Source: Heliopora coerulea (lineage: Eukaryota; Cnidaria; Anthozoa; Scleralcyonacea; Helioporidae). From it: a stretch of 64,000 bases of DNA. Where the stretch lies: positions 46,742 to 110,741 of the forward strand of contig JASJOG010000567.1 of assembly GCA_030142905.1 (NCBI GenBank). The letters run 5' to 3'. The notes under the pieces were generated by a model. It searched no databases and was not told the DNA's origin. It was given only the letters and a program-made list of their open reading frames with translations. The position numbers and the translations under genes were made by a program. Positions 34,188 to 44,879 of this stretch are shown one piece after another (the first letter of the stretch is position 1; each line of letters opens with the position of its first letter).

Positions 34188-34193
34188 TTTATT
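34188..34193 (-). terminator. Candidate polyadenylation signal of the Roc-COR-death gene
   Basis: AATAAA on the minus strand about 205 bp downstream of the stop at 34,398, a plausible distance for a 3' UTR. No other closer AATAAA was noticed. Confidence 0.4.
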
Positions 34194-34397
34194 ATAAGTA
34201 AATAAATAAAAGCGTAAATTTCCACTATCGCGAGAAAAAAAAAAAATTCTTTTGTTTTGCTAGACATGATTTTACTTGTTAAACACGGAAACTTTGCAGA
34301 ATGTCAAAATTCAGCCGAGGCTGTTAAAGATTCCAATGACACGTATTTGTATGACTTTCCATTTTGAAAAAGAAATCCAGTTCTTCAAATGCATACA

Positions 34398-34672
34398 TTA
34401 TTCATTGTCCACAAAATATCCAGACTCCACTTTTTCTGCTACATCATAAAGCTTCAGGTGATTGAGAGCACGCACCAAGTTCTCTCTTGTTCCACACATC
34501 ATTTGGTAGTGGATCAGCATGTCTAGAGCTTTAGAAGTTTCATCTTGATTCACTCTTGAATAAAATATGTTGTTAATCTGGTATGATGGGAATTGTTTGG
34601 TCCCCAAGGCAACTTGCTTCCATTTGTACCCAATTCTTTCTGCTATTCCACCAATTTCTTCATCAAGCAGTT
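34398..34672 (-). CDS. Terminal death-domain exon of the Roc-COR gene
   Basis: Encodes about 90 residues forming a death domain: LLDEEIGGIAERIGYKWKQV (helices 1-2 with Trp), FPSYQINNIFYSR (helix 3), SKALDMLIHYQMMCG (helix 4), ENLVRALNHLKLYDVAEKVE (helices 5-6), then a short acidic tail and stop. The acceptor at 34,673-34,674 (TTGATAG) is chosen because it gives phase 1, matching the mini-exon. An alternative acceptor, TTATTATAG, would start the exon at 34,755 but is out of phase with the mini-exon. Death domains bind one another and recruit downstream adaptors or proteases. As the C-terminal module after COR it is the expected output domain of this protein. Confidence 0.8.
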
Positions 34673-34755
34673 CTATCAACATGTTTAAACCAAAGCGGTT
34701 AAAAATAGGGCAAGTAATCAGCTCACAAGAACCGAAGATGTTTGTCATGGAAATA

Positions 34756-35346
34756 CTATAATAACAAATGTTTTCAGCGAATAATTATTTCTGGAAAATT
34801 TCAAACAGGACTCGTATTAGCTTGACCTCCCCTAAAAAATCTCTTTGAAAATTTAGTTACCATTAGGAGACGAAAATTTCAATCCGGACTCAGCCTTTAA
34901 GTTTTATCCCGGTTAGCCGAGCTGACGTTTGAGCCAGGGCTGAATTCCTTCCGCGTAGCTAGTCCTTTAATATTCACGATAATGTATTATTTTCCGTGTT
35001 ACGAACCATAATCAGCTTCTTGAATCCATTTAAATTTAGTTCACAACTTTAGACTTTTGTATACTTTCCACATTTTCAAACATTTGCATACTTCCCACAG
35101 AATAATTGTTTTAAACATTAGTCAATTGCTAGTTGATTTCATTTACATGAAGCGTTTACTTCATACAGAAAAGTGACTACTTATGCAATTTTCCAACATT
35201 CGTTTAATAAGTTAATGCTTTGGAGCATACTTTTAGCTCGCAAATGGAGGAAGCCGAACAAATAATCGGCATTTCGACAAGTATCGGACTTGTTTATGGT
35301 TAGATGGATCGGGAGAGAACACATGGAGTAAAAGAAACATGCTTAC
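34756..35346. other. Intron of the Roc-COR gene
   Basis: AT-rich intron sequence between the mini-exon and the death-domain exon; no embedded element recognised. Confidence 0.5.
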
Positions 35347-35403
35347 TCGTCTCTTTGAAGCTCGTGTCTTCTTTAGTAGGTAAACTTTTCCTACCTTCAG
35401 TAC
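35347..35403 (-). CDS. 57-nt phase 1-1 mini-exon linking COR and death domain
   Basis: The minus-strand exon is bounded by TTCAACAG acceptor and GACGA|GTAAGC donor. The 19 codons give Gly-Thr-Glu-Gly then RKSLPTKEDTSFKET, a polar linker. Length, phases and the Gly-polar-Gly-basic start match the two mini-exons at 4.2 and 5.5 kb, which identifies all three as one exon family. In the joined frame it sits between the Cys-rich COR exon and the death domain. Its symmetric phases allow skipping without frame damage, so alternative linker length is possible. Confidence 0.65.
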
Positions 35404-36007
35404 CTGTTGAATAAAGAAGTTTCTTAGAATGAAGTCCCCGTTCCAAGATTGACACAGAAGTTGCCTACGAGCATTTTCAACTAGAAGTAAATAGAGTATG
35501 CACAAAAAACACTGATTGTTGAATTCAACCACCTGTCTTTGCGTTGCATTAATGTATAGATAATCAACATAATTTTGATGTTTATGTGTGACAATATTGT
35601 TGCTGATGCGGTCAAAAACTTTTTAAGGTTGATAAAGACTACTCCATTGACAAGGCCACTATCGGTGTTCACCGACCATACTATCATTTATATGCAGTAT
35701 TATGTAGTATTAGGTAGTGGTCGGAATCCTCACTGGCTTTGACTAAGCAAGAGAACAATAGAGAAGATGATGAAATTACAGCTTAAACTTTGGTCTTTTT
35801 TTGTACATCAACCGACAATATTCACACCTTCACAACTGAAACAAATGAAATCAAACACGTTTTGCTTTAGAGGGGTACCCAAGAGATCCGAAGCAAATTC
35901 GACATAGATTTTTCAGGGTGCACTTCCACAAATTCCTATTTAATTTATCTAATCTCTTTACTTCACCACAAAGTTTCTTAACTCTGCGAAAAAGCACATT
36001 TCCTTAC
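35404..36007. other. Intron of the Roc-COR gene
   Basis: Intron sequence with no recognised element. Short frames on either strand here have no family signature. Confidence 0.5.
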
Positions 36008-36316
36008 CTGTGACATTTACCCAAAATGTTTCATGAAGCTTCGAAGAAATCTTGCCAGTAAGGTTTCTTGGACATACAGCAAATCCTTTCTTCAAACATT
36101 CAAGATTTAGAATGCATACGCAGTTGTCGTCAGTACAAGCTTCCTTTTCATGCCTCAAACATGGTGTCTTTTCCTCCAGGCAAAGATCACATTTCAAACC
36201 AAACTCGTATCTCACACCTTGGTAGCTTGGGCAAGACTGAACATTCGTCATTGCGGCATGAAGGATGGACAAGACACTCCTTGCAATGTCCTTACTTTCA
36301 ATCATCTGCTCATCAA
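36008..36316 (-). CDS. Cys-rich C-terminal COR exon
   Basis: 309 nt (103 codons), phase 1 at both ends, with acceptor TTTATTTTTTAG and donor ACAG|GTAAGG. The product begins DEQMIESKDIARSVLSILHA, a helix typical of the end of COR. It continues as a Cys-rich stretch: CPSYQGVRYEFGLKCDLCLE, then CLRHEKEACTDDNCVCILNLEC and CPRNLTG. Eight or more Cys in about 60 residues suggest a zinc-binding or disulfide knot, which several metazoan Roco proteins have between COR and the C-terminal effector module. It joins the Roc exon through a Val codon split G|TT. Confidence 0.75.
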
Positions 36317-36467
36317 CTAAAAAATAAATAAATAAACAAACAAACAAATAAATAAATAAAACAAGCTAAAGTAAATTTTTAAATTTTTTGAAACAGCTTT
36401 AAATTACTCCATGTGACATAACTTTAAATTGTTTCGACATGAAGTTAAAAATCTCATACATTCATAC
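36317..36467. other. Short intron with AAATAAAC repeats
   Basis: 151-bp intron between the two COR exons. It holds an AAAT/AAAC short tandem repeat at about 36,327-36,360, read on the minus strand as part of the acceptor pyrimidine tract. Confidence 0.7.
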
Positions 36468-38438
36468 CCGATATTGCAACCTGGATTCTAGTTACATGGC
36501 GGATCATAATCACGGAATATTTAATGCTGTTTTCACACTTGAAAATGCGACAGCAATTGCAGTGAAATTCAGGCATTTCCACATCGTCGTGTTCGACATC
36601 ACCACGGGCCCATTTCAATATTTCCACAAGGACTCGCGTGTAAAGTCCAAGTGGAATGGTATCCTCTTTAAAATTAAGGTACAGTGACGGCTGCAAACTC
36701 GACGACAACACTTTCTTAATATCGCTCTCCTTCCATCTTTTAGTCACCATGGATGGAACCAGATAGATGTTTTTCCCCCAATGACAGATTAAGCCCACTC
36801 GAACCATGATATCTTTCAAGGCTTTCTCTTGGCTATGATTCTCCAACGGATTGGGAAGGTTTCCGAAGTCGAGCACTCCTTCCGTTGTCAGCTTTTTCCA
36901 AGCACGAGAAGCAGCCATATCCCAGTAAAGCTTCGGGGCAACGGTTAATACTTGGGTAAACAGCTTTACTAGCCATGCTGCATCAAGTACAACCAGGTCG
37001 CTCATGGGTGGATTTCCATCGAAATGGACGACTATGTTCTCCTCGTGAAAGAACTTCATTGCTTTGTCGAACGTTTCGTTCACTTGACATTGTTCTCCCA
37101 GTTTCCGTGCTTCATCGAGTGAGATATAAGGGCAATCTTTCAGCTTTTCCAACCTCCTATGGGTATCGAGAGCACGTTCTAGTAATAGCCAACTTACAGG
37201 GGTTTCGTCTTGAGCTTTCAAAACATCTTGCGCTATTTCGAAGATTTTTGCTCGTAGAGCTTTGAGCTCACTGTTCTCATCAGCATTCCTTGGCTCTTTG
37301 TTCTTGATGACGTACCTTGCGACAATAAGCGAACCGCAACCAATGCGCTCAAACCTCTGCTCAAGAGCTTCAGTAACTTTCTTCACCTTCTGCTCTAGTT
37401 TCTCACGACGTCTCAGCATATCAGGTTTGGTAAAAACAAGAATAGTTTTGGGAAGATTAAGATTTTGTACGGAATTATTTTTGGCCTCTTTACTGTAAGA
37501 GTTAAGGTTACGAAGAGCTGCCATCCACCTTGCAACATAATCGAAATTCGTTTCATGCAGGGCGTTTTCTTGGTCTCTCACTTTTTTTATTAATCCCTTT
37601 TCCACGAACTTTGGCTGTGCCACGTCGTCAAGGGACATTGACAGATCAACAACAAGTATAAATAGCGTTCTCAACCTCAGCATTATCGAATGCACGTCGT
37701 GGAAGACAGACTGGCCACCAACGTCTCCAAACATGAATCTAATTGTGTCCATGGTATCATCACGGTAACTTTCGACGTTTCTCATTTCTTCGTCGATCTT
37801 GCGTTTTAGGTCGTCTGATACGTGATAGTCAAGTTGCTCTTTCATACTTTTCGGAGTGTCACTTTTTCCTTTGTCATCCTTTCCACGTCTATGTTCGTTG
37901 CTACGGCAGTGATCTCCAGATGTAGGTCTGTCTCTAGCTCCACCTTCATCTCCAGCTACATCTTCATCTCCAGCTCTAGTTCGATTTTTATCTCCCTGTC
38001 CAACTTTATCATCAGCTCCTTCTTCGCTTCCATTTTTAGCTTCACTTGGATCTCCAGATTCACCTTCAAGTTCAATGCCGTCATCTTCATCGCCAGCAAC
38101 ATTGCCACTTCTTCCTTCTTCAGGCTTGTCTTTACTTTCAGCTATTGTTCTGGCGATTTCCATTCCGAGGACATTGTCAGTATATATTTCGGATGCCATG
38201 AACTGGTCATCTTTTGCACGCTTCCATGGATTGGATTTGTCATTCTCTTGTACCTCAATAACATCGAATTCAGTGCCGATTGTGCTCGATTCTTTCTTTT
38301 TTGACCATTCACCCAGAAGACTTTTTTTCAGAGACGTTTTTCCCACACCACCTTGACCAATAAAAAGTAATGACATACGATTGTTTTTCTTTTTACCATG
38401 CTTTAGCGTTTCCGATACTGCTTCCTTCACTTTCAGTT
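36468..38438 (-). CDS. Roc GTPase and COR exon of an ankyrin-Roco-death protein
   Basis: A single 1,971-nt exon (657 codons), phase 1 at both ends. The acceptor CCATTGTAG follows a long T run; the donor is TCGG|GTATGA. Roc motifs: P-loop GQGGVGKTSLKKSLLG (about residues 232-247 of the joined protein), switch II FGDVGGQ (about 442-447) and the guanine-specificity motif FTKPD (about 540-544). Between switch I and switch II lies an acidic, low-complexity insertion of some 120 residues. COR follows with PVSWLLLERAL, the helix KFFHEENIVVHFDG, and DLVVLDAAWLVKLFTQVL. COR mediates dimerisation of Roco proteins and couples it to GTP hydrolysis. An apparent upstream Met at 38,559 lies in the intron and is not the start. 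Downstream exons add the rest of COR and a death domain; upstream, the phase and context fit the ankyrin exon at 47.5 kb. Confidence 0.88.
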
Positions 38439-39919
38439 CTACAATGGCAAGAAGACAAAAAAAAAAAAAAAAAAAATCAAAAACACAAACTAGGATCAAG
38501 CGTCTAAAGGTAACTCTAAAGTTTAAAAAATATCTGAAAATTAAGGTCGTCAACAACACTTTTCAGCAAGGTCCACTTTTTTCAAAACACATTCTTAAGA
38601 AAAATTTGTCAAAAATGATTTCACCATGTTAATTGGAGTGTAAGTTTAAGAAATTTGAAATGGAAGAGCAGTCATCATTTCCACAACTTTTTATCAGGAC
38701 TGCAATTGTAAAGTCGTCGGGTTGGTCGGGCTATAATTTATAAATGCAGAGGTTAGTACTCTCGTGCCACGCTTAGCGTGTGGGCCTGGGGATTATCCAC
38801 ATGACGGCATGTTGTTCTGAACGATGTCGTTCTGTTATAAATTATGTTTTTGTTGATGGTCTGAGTGATGAACGTAATAAGTTTCGGAATTCCTATGGCT
38901 GTAACTATGAGGTAATTCTTTGAGTTTCTATCCAAAGTTTTGGTAATATCAGACGAACAGTTGTTTCCTTAAAAAACTCTCCACTGGTCACAGTGAAGTA
39001 TTTGGTGTCTGGTAAGAGTTCTATCTCGTAATATCCTCCAATCGTATCTTAGACGAGCTGTCCTGATCATGAACTGTTCTCTTCTGGATACGTCACTGGA
39101 GGACAAATCGAATGAATTCCTTCTCGAGAAAAATTATCTAAAGAGTGTATACAAGATATTTGCCAACTCACTTCACGGACGATTTTTCTTTATCCTTGAT
39201 GTATCTGAAACGCATGACGTCAGGAACCCAATTAAATGGAGTGAGGGCAATGGATGAAATTGAGGGGACATCTTCACGTGTTACTAAGAAAATATAGGGT
39301 TTTCATCAAGAAAACTAGGCTTTTTTTGATATGCAAGTAATATAAAGCTGATTTTTGGAGACCACCAAACTTGACCAAGTTATACCAGTATTGGCAGGAG
39401 GGTTGAGAAATGAATCCAGCGGAAGATTTTCAGAAGCTTGTTGAAGGCTACCCCAGGAGTTTAATTTACGTTAAACAAATTAGAGGCAATGCAATCAAAT
39501 ACTCACAAAGTGCATGTAATTCTTTGCCCCAAGGGAATTCTGAAGTAGTTAATAAAACCTAAAAATACATCTATCTCTTATCCATTTCTGATTTAAATCT
39601 ACCAGATCCCTAACTGGCTTTCTTTGTGAAGTGTACGGTGCAATGAAATGGACGGTGTTTCGAAAATTTAAGTTGAATATTCTCAGCTTAGTTGTATGTA
39701 AGTTTTTGACTCGAAATGCATATAGATATATGATTTTAACTTAGGTGACATCGGTTACTGCAAAGCAACCCTTTGTCCGGTGCTTCCAACTGCAAGCTTG
39801 TCCTTGAAAAGGTAGGTTTTGTACCATATGACAGCCTACATGAAGTATAGAAACCCCGCCTTGTAGAACATAGTTGTAATAATTTAGTTGTTTGCTATCA
39901 AACATTACATGGTGTCATT

Positions 39920-40729
39920 ATGCAAAATCTTAAACCCCTTGGACCGCTGAAGTTCCACGGTAACATTTCAGATAATTGGCGCATATGGAAACAAAAATGA
40001 ACACTGTACGCTAAAGCAAGTGGTGCTGAAAAGAAAGACGAAGACACACAGTGTGCTCTCTTCTTACATGTTATTGGTGAAGACGCCCTGGAGGTATATA
40101 ACTCATTCACGCTCGAAGAAAGTGAGCAGAACAAAATCGCTCCGCTGATAGCAAAATTCGAAGCCTACTGCTCACCAAAGAAGAATTTGACGTACGAGCG
40201 TTACCTCTTTAACACTTGTACTCAGAACGACCGACCATTCGACACATTCGTTGTGGATTTACGAAACAAAGCGAAGACCTGCGAATTTGGCGCGCTGCAC
40301 GACACCTTAATCCGTGATCGCATTGTTTGTACAATTGACTCGTACACTGTTCCCGAACGCCTTCTCCGTAACACCGATCTTAGCCTGGAAGATGCTATCG
40401 CCACTGTACGTGCTGCTGAATCAAGTAAAACTCAACTTGAAAAGATGAATAGCCCCGAATGCCAAGCCGACGCGCTTGAAAAACAACAACAACGCGAAAC
40501 TGACACACACAAGAAGAACCCGACGAAAGGAGAACCTTGCCGTCGCTGTGGAACAGTACACGCAAAAAAGAAATGTATTGCTTATGGAAAAACGTGCAAC
40601 AAGTGTCATGTCAAAAATCATTTCGCCAAATTGTGCCTTACTAAATCGCCAACAACTTCAAAAGGAAAGAACAAGAATAAAGTCGACGCCATCGAACCTG
40701 AAGCGCAACCCGACACGGAAGAAAGCTAA
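39920..40729 (+). pseudogene. Gypsy gag with two zinc knuckles
   Basis: The ATG at 39,920 starts MQNLKPLGPLKFHGNISDNW, the usual opening of cnidarian Ty3/Gypsy gag. A TGA interrupts the frame at 39,998-40,000, after which it stays open to 40,729. The middle is a helical capsid-like region with LFLHVIGEDALEVYNSF. The C-terminus has two CCHC zinc knuckles, CRRCGTVHAKKKC (CX2CX3HX4C) and CNKCHVKNHFAKLC (CX2CX4HX4C), which bind RNA. A possible primer-binding site, starting TGGTGTC just before the ATG, follows a TTACA that could end the 5' LTR. The stop and downstream breaks make the element defective. Confidence 0.8.
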
Positions 40730-40789
40730 GATGAATTATTCATCAGTGAAACCTGCACAGTCAAAACAAACACTGACAATGACGAAATT

Positions 40790-42380
40790 TTGAGAAACCT
40801 CAACGTGAACGGCAAATCCACTCGTTTCAAGATAGACACTGGTGCACAGTGCAATGTAATACCACACATTTTGTTTTCCAAGTTACCGAACAAAGGAAAG
40901 CTTCAACAAACCAAAACCAAGATTACCGCTTATGATGGAGGAAACGTACCTATCAAGAGACTATGTCAACTGAAAATTGCCACGAACGAAAAAGCAATTC
41001 ACGCCGATTTCTACGTTGCACTCCAGACTGCTTCTTGGATTAAAATCTTGCCAAGAATTGAATTTAATTACCGTCAACGAAATCCAGACAAACAACCACA
41101 ATGATCCTAACATCCACGAAAAATTCACCGATGTCTTCACTGCCCTTGGACAAGTCGCAGGTGAACACCACATCGAGCTGAAAGAAGATACTCAGCCAAA
41201 AATCCACCCACCTAGAAAGGTCCCACTAAGTCTAATGCCAAAACTAAAGGTAACACTTGCCAAACTTGAGAAAACTGGAGTAATAAGCAAATCTGAGAAA
41301 CCAAGTGATTGGGTCAACAGTCTTGTAATTGTTGAGAAGAAACACGGATATCTACGCCTCTGCCTCGACCCGAAGGATCTGAATAAGGCAATCAAGCGAG
41401 AATACTACAAGTCTCTATCGATTGAGACAATCTCTAGTAAGCTAAGTGGAAAGAAAGTTTTTACTGTCATTGACATGACCAATTGTTACTGGCAGAAGAA
41501 GCTTGATGAACAATCTTCTGAACTATGTACTTTCAAAACGCCTTTTGGAAGTTACAAGTTTAACAGAATGTCCTTTGGAATTTGCTCCGCATCTGACATC
41601 ACCCAGAAAATGGTTGACGACCATTTTGGTGATATTGATGGTTTTCTGGCTGTACATGATGATATCACCATCGCTGGCAAAGACATCGAAGAGCATGACA
41701 TCATTCTACGACGAGTACTCAACTGCGCAAGGGAAAGTAACGTAAAGTTCAACCGGAACAAGATCCAGCTGAGAGTGAACGAGGTCAAATACCTAGGAGG
41801 TATTGTCAGTGCTGATGGATTCAAGCCAGATGAAACAAAAGTTAAAGCCATTGTGGACATGCCACGTCCTGACAACAAGCAAGACCTCCAACGCCTTTTG
41901 GGAATGGTCAACTATCTCTCATCATTTATTCCTAATGTCTCTGCAATCACTGCACCATTGAGAGCCCTGTTGAAGAAAGATGCCCAGTGGATATGGTACC
42001 ATGAGCATTACCAGAGTTTAGAGAATATCAAGAAAGTCTCGACAAGTAACCCAGTCCTGAAATTTTATGATGTGGATAAACCAGCAACGCTCCAAGTAGA
42101 TGCCTCTCTACATGGCTTAGGAGCATGCCTCTTACAAGAAGGACATCCAGTAGCGTATGCATCAAGATCCTTAACGAAAGCTGAAGAGCAGTATGCCCAA
42201 ATTAAAAAAGAACTCTTGACAATCTTATTCGGCTGTGAAAGGTTCCACTGCTACACATATGGAGTCAAAGTAGATGTTCAAAGCGACCACAAGCCCCTCG
42301 AGCCCAACATGAAGAAACCGCTTTCACAAACACCGCCTAGAATACAACGCTTGCTGATTCGACTCCAAAATATCAATTAG
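40790..42380 (+). pseudogene. Gypsy protease, reverse transcriptase and RNase H
   Basis: The protease active site FKIDTGAQCNVIP is visible in a frame to about 41,030. A frameshift then moves to a second frame open to 42,380. The latter has reverse transcriptase blocks (RLCLDPKDLNKAI, FTVIDMTNCYWQ, FGSYKFNRMSFGICSA) and the catalytic FLAVHDDITIAG, with the two Asp retained but His-Asp-Asp instead of the usual Tyr/Leu-Asp-Asp. RNase H follows with LQVDASLHGLGACLL and VDVQSDHKPLE. A one-base deletion near 42,367 ends the frame just before the LINE insertion point. Confidence 0.85.
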
Positions 42381-43328
42381 AAGTCAGATTATTATTATTA
42401 TTATTATTAAAAACTTATTTACAAACAATAACCCTTCAGCTTGATTGCTGCTTTTCAAGGGGTTGTTTAATAAAAGAAGAAAGAATATTTAAAAAAATCA
42501 GTATCATTACAACAATATTAGCAGTCTCTTGATCGATATAGGTGTTTAGTAAGGACTGCTATGAAAGAATATGCAGACAGTTGCTCATGAATATCTAAAA
42601 TTTCGTTAGGTAATGTCTTCCAGGCATAAGCTCCTCGGTACGAAAATGATTTTTTCATAAAAGATCTGTTAGGTATGTCAAGAAGTAGCTTACGCCTATT
42701 GCTACGCGTTTGATGATAAATATTGTCGCAGTATGTAAACATGTCGCAGATGTACTCTGGTGCCATGCTACGGACAGCCTTAAACGTGGTTAGAAGCTCT
42801 CTTCTTTTAAGAATATTTTCTATTGGGCTCCACCCTAAGGTCCGGAAAATTGTTTTTGATCTTATCTCATAATTTGAGCCAGTTATTGAACAAGCAGCTC
42901 GTTTTTGCATTTTATTGAGCTTTTCTAAATATGTCTTGCTTCCGTCGTTCCAGACTGTTGAGTAATATGTAAAGTAGAGGACTAACAGAGAGTTATACAT
43001 ACAAATTAGGTCATTATGAGGTACATATGGCTTTGCCTTTCTAAGTAGGGCTATAGCACTCGAAAGTTTTTTGCATTGTTCTTCAATATGTTCCGTCCAC
43101 TTCAATTCGTTATCAATTATAATACCTAAAGTTTTCTTATGTTTAACTCGTTTAATAGTGGAACCATTTATTAATATTCGGAGATCAGCAGAAGATTGAT
43201 TAAGTCTTCTATTTGAGGCTATTAACATAAATTCGGTTTTCTTGGTGTTCAATGTTAACTTATTTGCTTCCAACCATTTGCTAACATGAAACAAGTGAGC
43301 GTTCAATTTGTTTTCGATTTCAGTTAAG
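42381..43328 (-). mobile_element. 5'-truncated CR1-like LINE inserted in the Gypsy pol gene
   Basis: A minus-strand frame of 262 codons (43,306-42,518) encodes the reverse transcriptase thumb and C-terminal region: SKWLEANKLTLNTKKTEFM, then KTLGIIIDNELKWTEHIE, LNKMQKRAACSITG and SFSYRGAYAWKTLPNEIL. The catalytic core is missing. The 3' tail is a run of TAA units (plus-strand ATT repeats at 42,391-42,411). The insertion separates RNase H from integrase of the host Gypsy element, so it is younger than that element. A related copy with the same type of tail lies at 54.2-54.7 kb. Confidence 0.85.
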
Positions 43329-44115
43329 GTCTTTCTACATTGCCGACGCGTTATCCAGAGCGTTTCTTACTGAACCAGATGATCTACCTACATCAGACCT
43401 GCACGAAGATAGCGAAGTCATGATACATAGCCTTGTCACAAATCTACCAGTCACTGACCAAAAGATGATTCAGTTAAAGGAAGCAATTAGAACTGATGAA
43501 ATACTGCAGATCCTAGGCAAAACAATCAAGCAAGGCTGGGCAAACAACAAGAGAAATGTTCCTAAAGAAATTATCCACTACTGGCAATACAAAGATGAAT
43601 TGAGTGAAGCTGAAGGACTGCTTTCCAAAAGCCAGAAGCTCATAATTCCCAGTTCCATGAGATCAGAGATGTTGAACCTCATCCATGAAAGTCACTTTGG
43701 AATGACAAAATGCAAGGCGCGTGCACGAACTGTGATCTACTGGCCTGGTATGTCAGCCGACATAGAACGCCTCATTAGTAAGTGTGACATATGCCTCACC
43801 TACATGTCAGTCAATCCCAAGGAACCAATGCAATCTCATCCAACTCTTGCAAGACCATGGCAGAAACTTGGTTCTGATATCCTTGAATACAAAGGAAAGA
43901 ACTTCCTTGTTGTAGTAGATTACTACTCGAAGTACATCGAAACCTGCAAGATGGGAGAGAAGACAGCATCCAGTGTAATCAAGCACATGAAACCTATCCT
44001 TGCTCGTCATGGAATCCCAGAAGAGATTGTCGCAGACAACATGCCATACAACAGCAGCGAATTCAATGATACATATAAAGTCCTGTACTGTGATTCGAAT
44101 TCTAATGTATTCTAA
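43329..44115 (+). pseudogene. Gypsy integrase, C-terminally truncated
   Basis: The frame resumes after the LINE with YIADALSRAFL, the junction sequence that normally follows RNase H. The H2C2 zinc-binding region (HESHFGMTKCKARAR, CDICLTY) is present. Catalytic-core blocks WQKLGSDILEYKGKNFLVVV and YSKYIE (first Asp) and EEIVADN (second Asp) are also present. Sequence stops matching after YNSSEF, before the catalytic Glu and the chromatin-targeting tail. The protein would therefore be inactive. Confidence 0.8.
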
Positions 44116-44879
44116 TTATCGAGAGAAAGTTTACGAAAGCTGCGGTGCCGACGCCAGTAAACAAAGTAGTTCCAATCATACAACCGTGAAGCAAACCTCA
44201 TATTCTAAACCTAGAATTTTTTTTCCTTCCTTTTAAAATGCTTCCAAGCTATTCCAGTCGGTCGATTAACGTTTTTCGTTTAACACACTTCAAAGTTACC
44301 GGTGTTTTAAGAGCTGCCGTTACCGGAAAACGATGAAAATGTTCTTCCTCATGTCTTTACTGGAGCCAGGGCGGTGTCAAGAATACTCTAGGGATTATTC
44401 ATTTCCTTTGTTGCACAAGAGAAATCAAATTGCAAGGTCACGTCATGCTTTCATAAATTCCCATCTCTACAAGCTGCGATGTAATTACCGGAAGTGGTAT
44501 TTTTTTTTAAATGAAGGTTAGCATTAGGGTTAGGTTTAGGATTCGGATTAGGGTCAGGTAACCCTAACCCCAGTTGGGTAACAAGGTAAATTGCCGCCTG
44601 GGGCGCGAGTGAAACCCCCCCCCCCCCCCCATAACAAAGAAAAGAAAGAAAAGAAGACTCCAAAAACAGGTATCCACAGGGGCGGATTGAGCAGTCGGGC
44701 AATTGGATGTGGACCAAGGACACGGTTACTCTGGTGGCCCAAAAACACCGAGAGGTAAAAAATTAATTTTTTTAAGCAAGGAGTCTCTTGAATGATAGGA
44801 AAGTGGTTGACAATCACAGGCAGCCGCCGACTCACGGATGTAGAAATTGTAAAATCATAAAAATTGCCAGATTGGTGTT
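44116..44879. other. Intron segment with TTAGGG-like tract and C homopolymer
   Basis: No gene was seen. It contains TTAGGGTTAGGTTTAGGATT-type repeats at about 44,525-44,575, which turn into the inverted CCCTAACCCC after 44,562, and a run of 16 C at 44,615-44,630. Confidence 0.5.

Larger units (their letters stand above)
39920..44115 (+). mobile_element. Ty3/Gypsy-like retrotransposon, disrupted
   Basis: Gag, protease, reverse transcriptase, RNase H and most of integrase are present in the standard Gypsy order in antisense to the host gene. The element is broken by a stop in gag, frameshifts in protease and at the end of RNase H, a 0.95-kb LINE insertion, and loss of the integrase C-terminus. 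No matching LTR pair was found. It is inserted in the large intron of the Roc-COR gene. Confidence 0.85.

Noticed and set aside
35958..36347. Start codon at 36,347 for a separate Cys-rich protein
   Set aside because: The upstream part is intron; the segment joins the Roc exon in phase 1 and continues the COR domain.
38439..38559. N-terminal extension of the Roc-COR frame (hydrophobic, Phe-rich)
   Set aside because: It is the reading of the intron's T-run and acceptor; the exon starts at 38,438 in phase 1. It should not be taken as a signal peptide or membrane segment.
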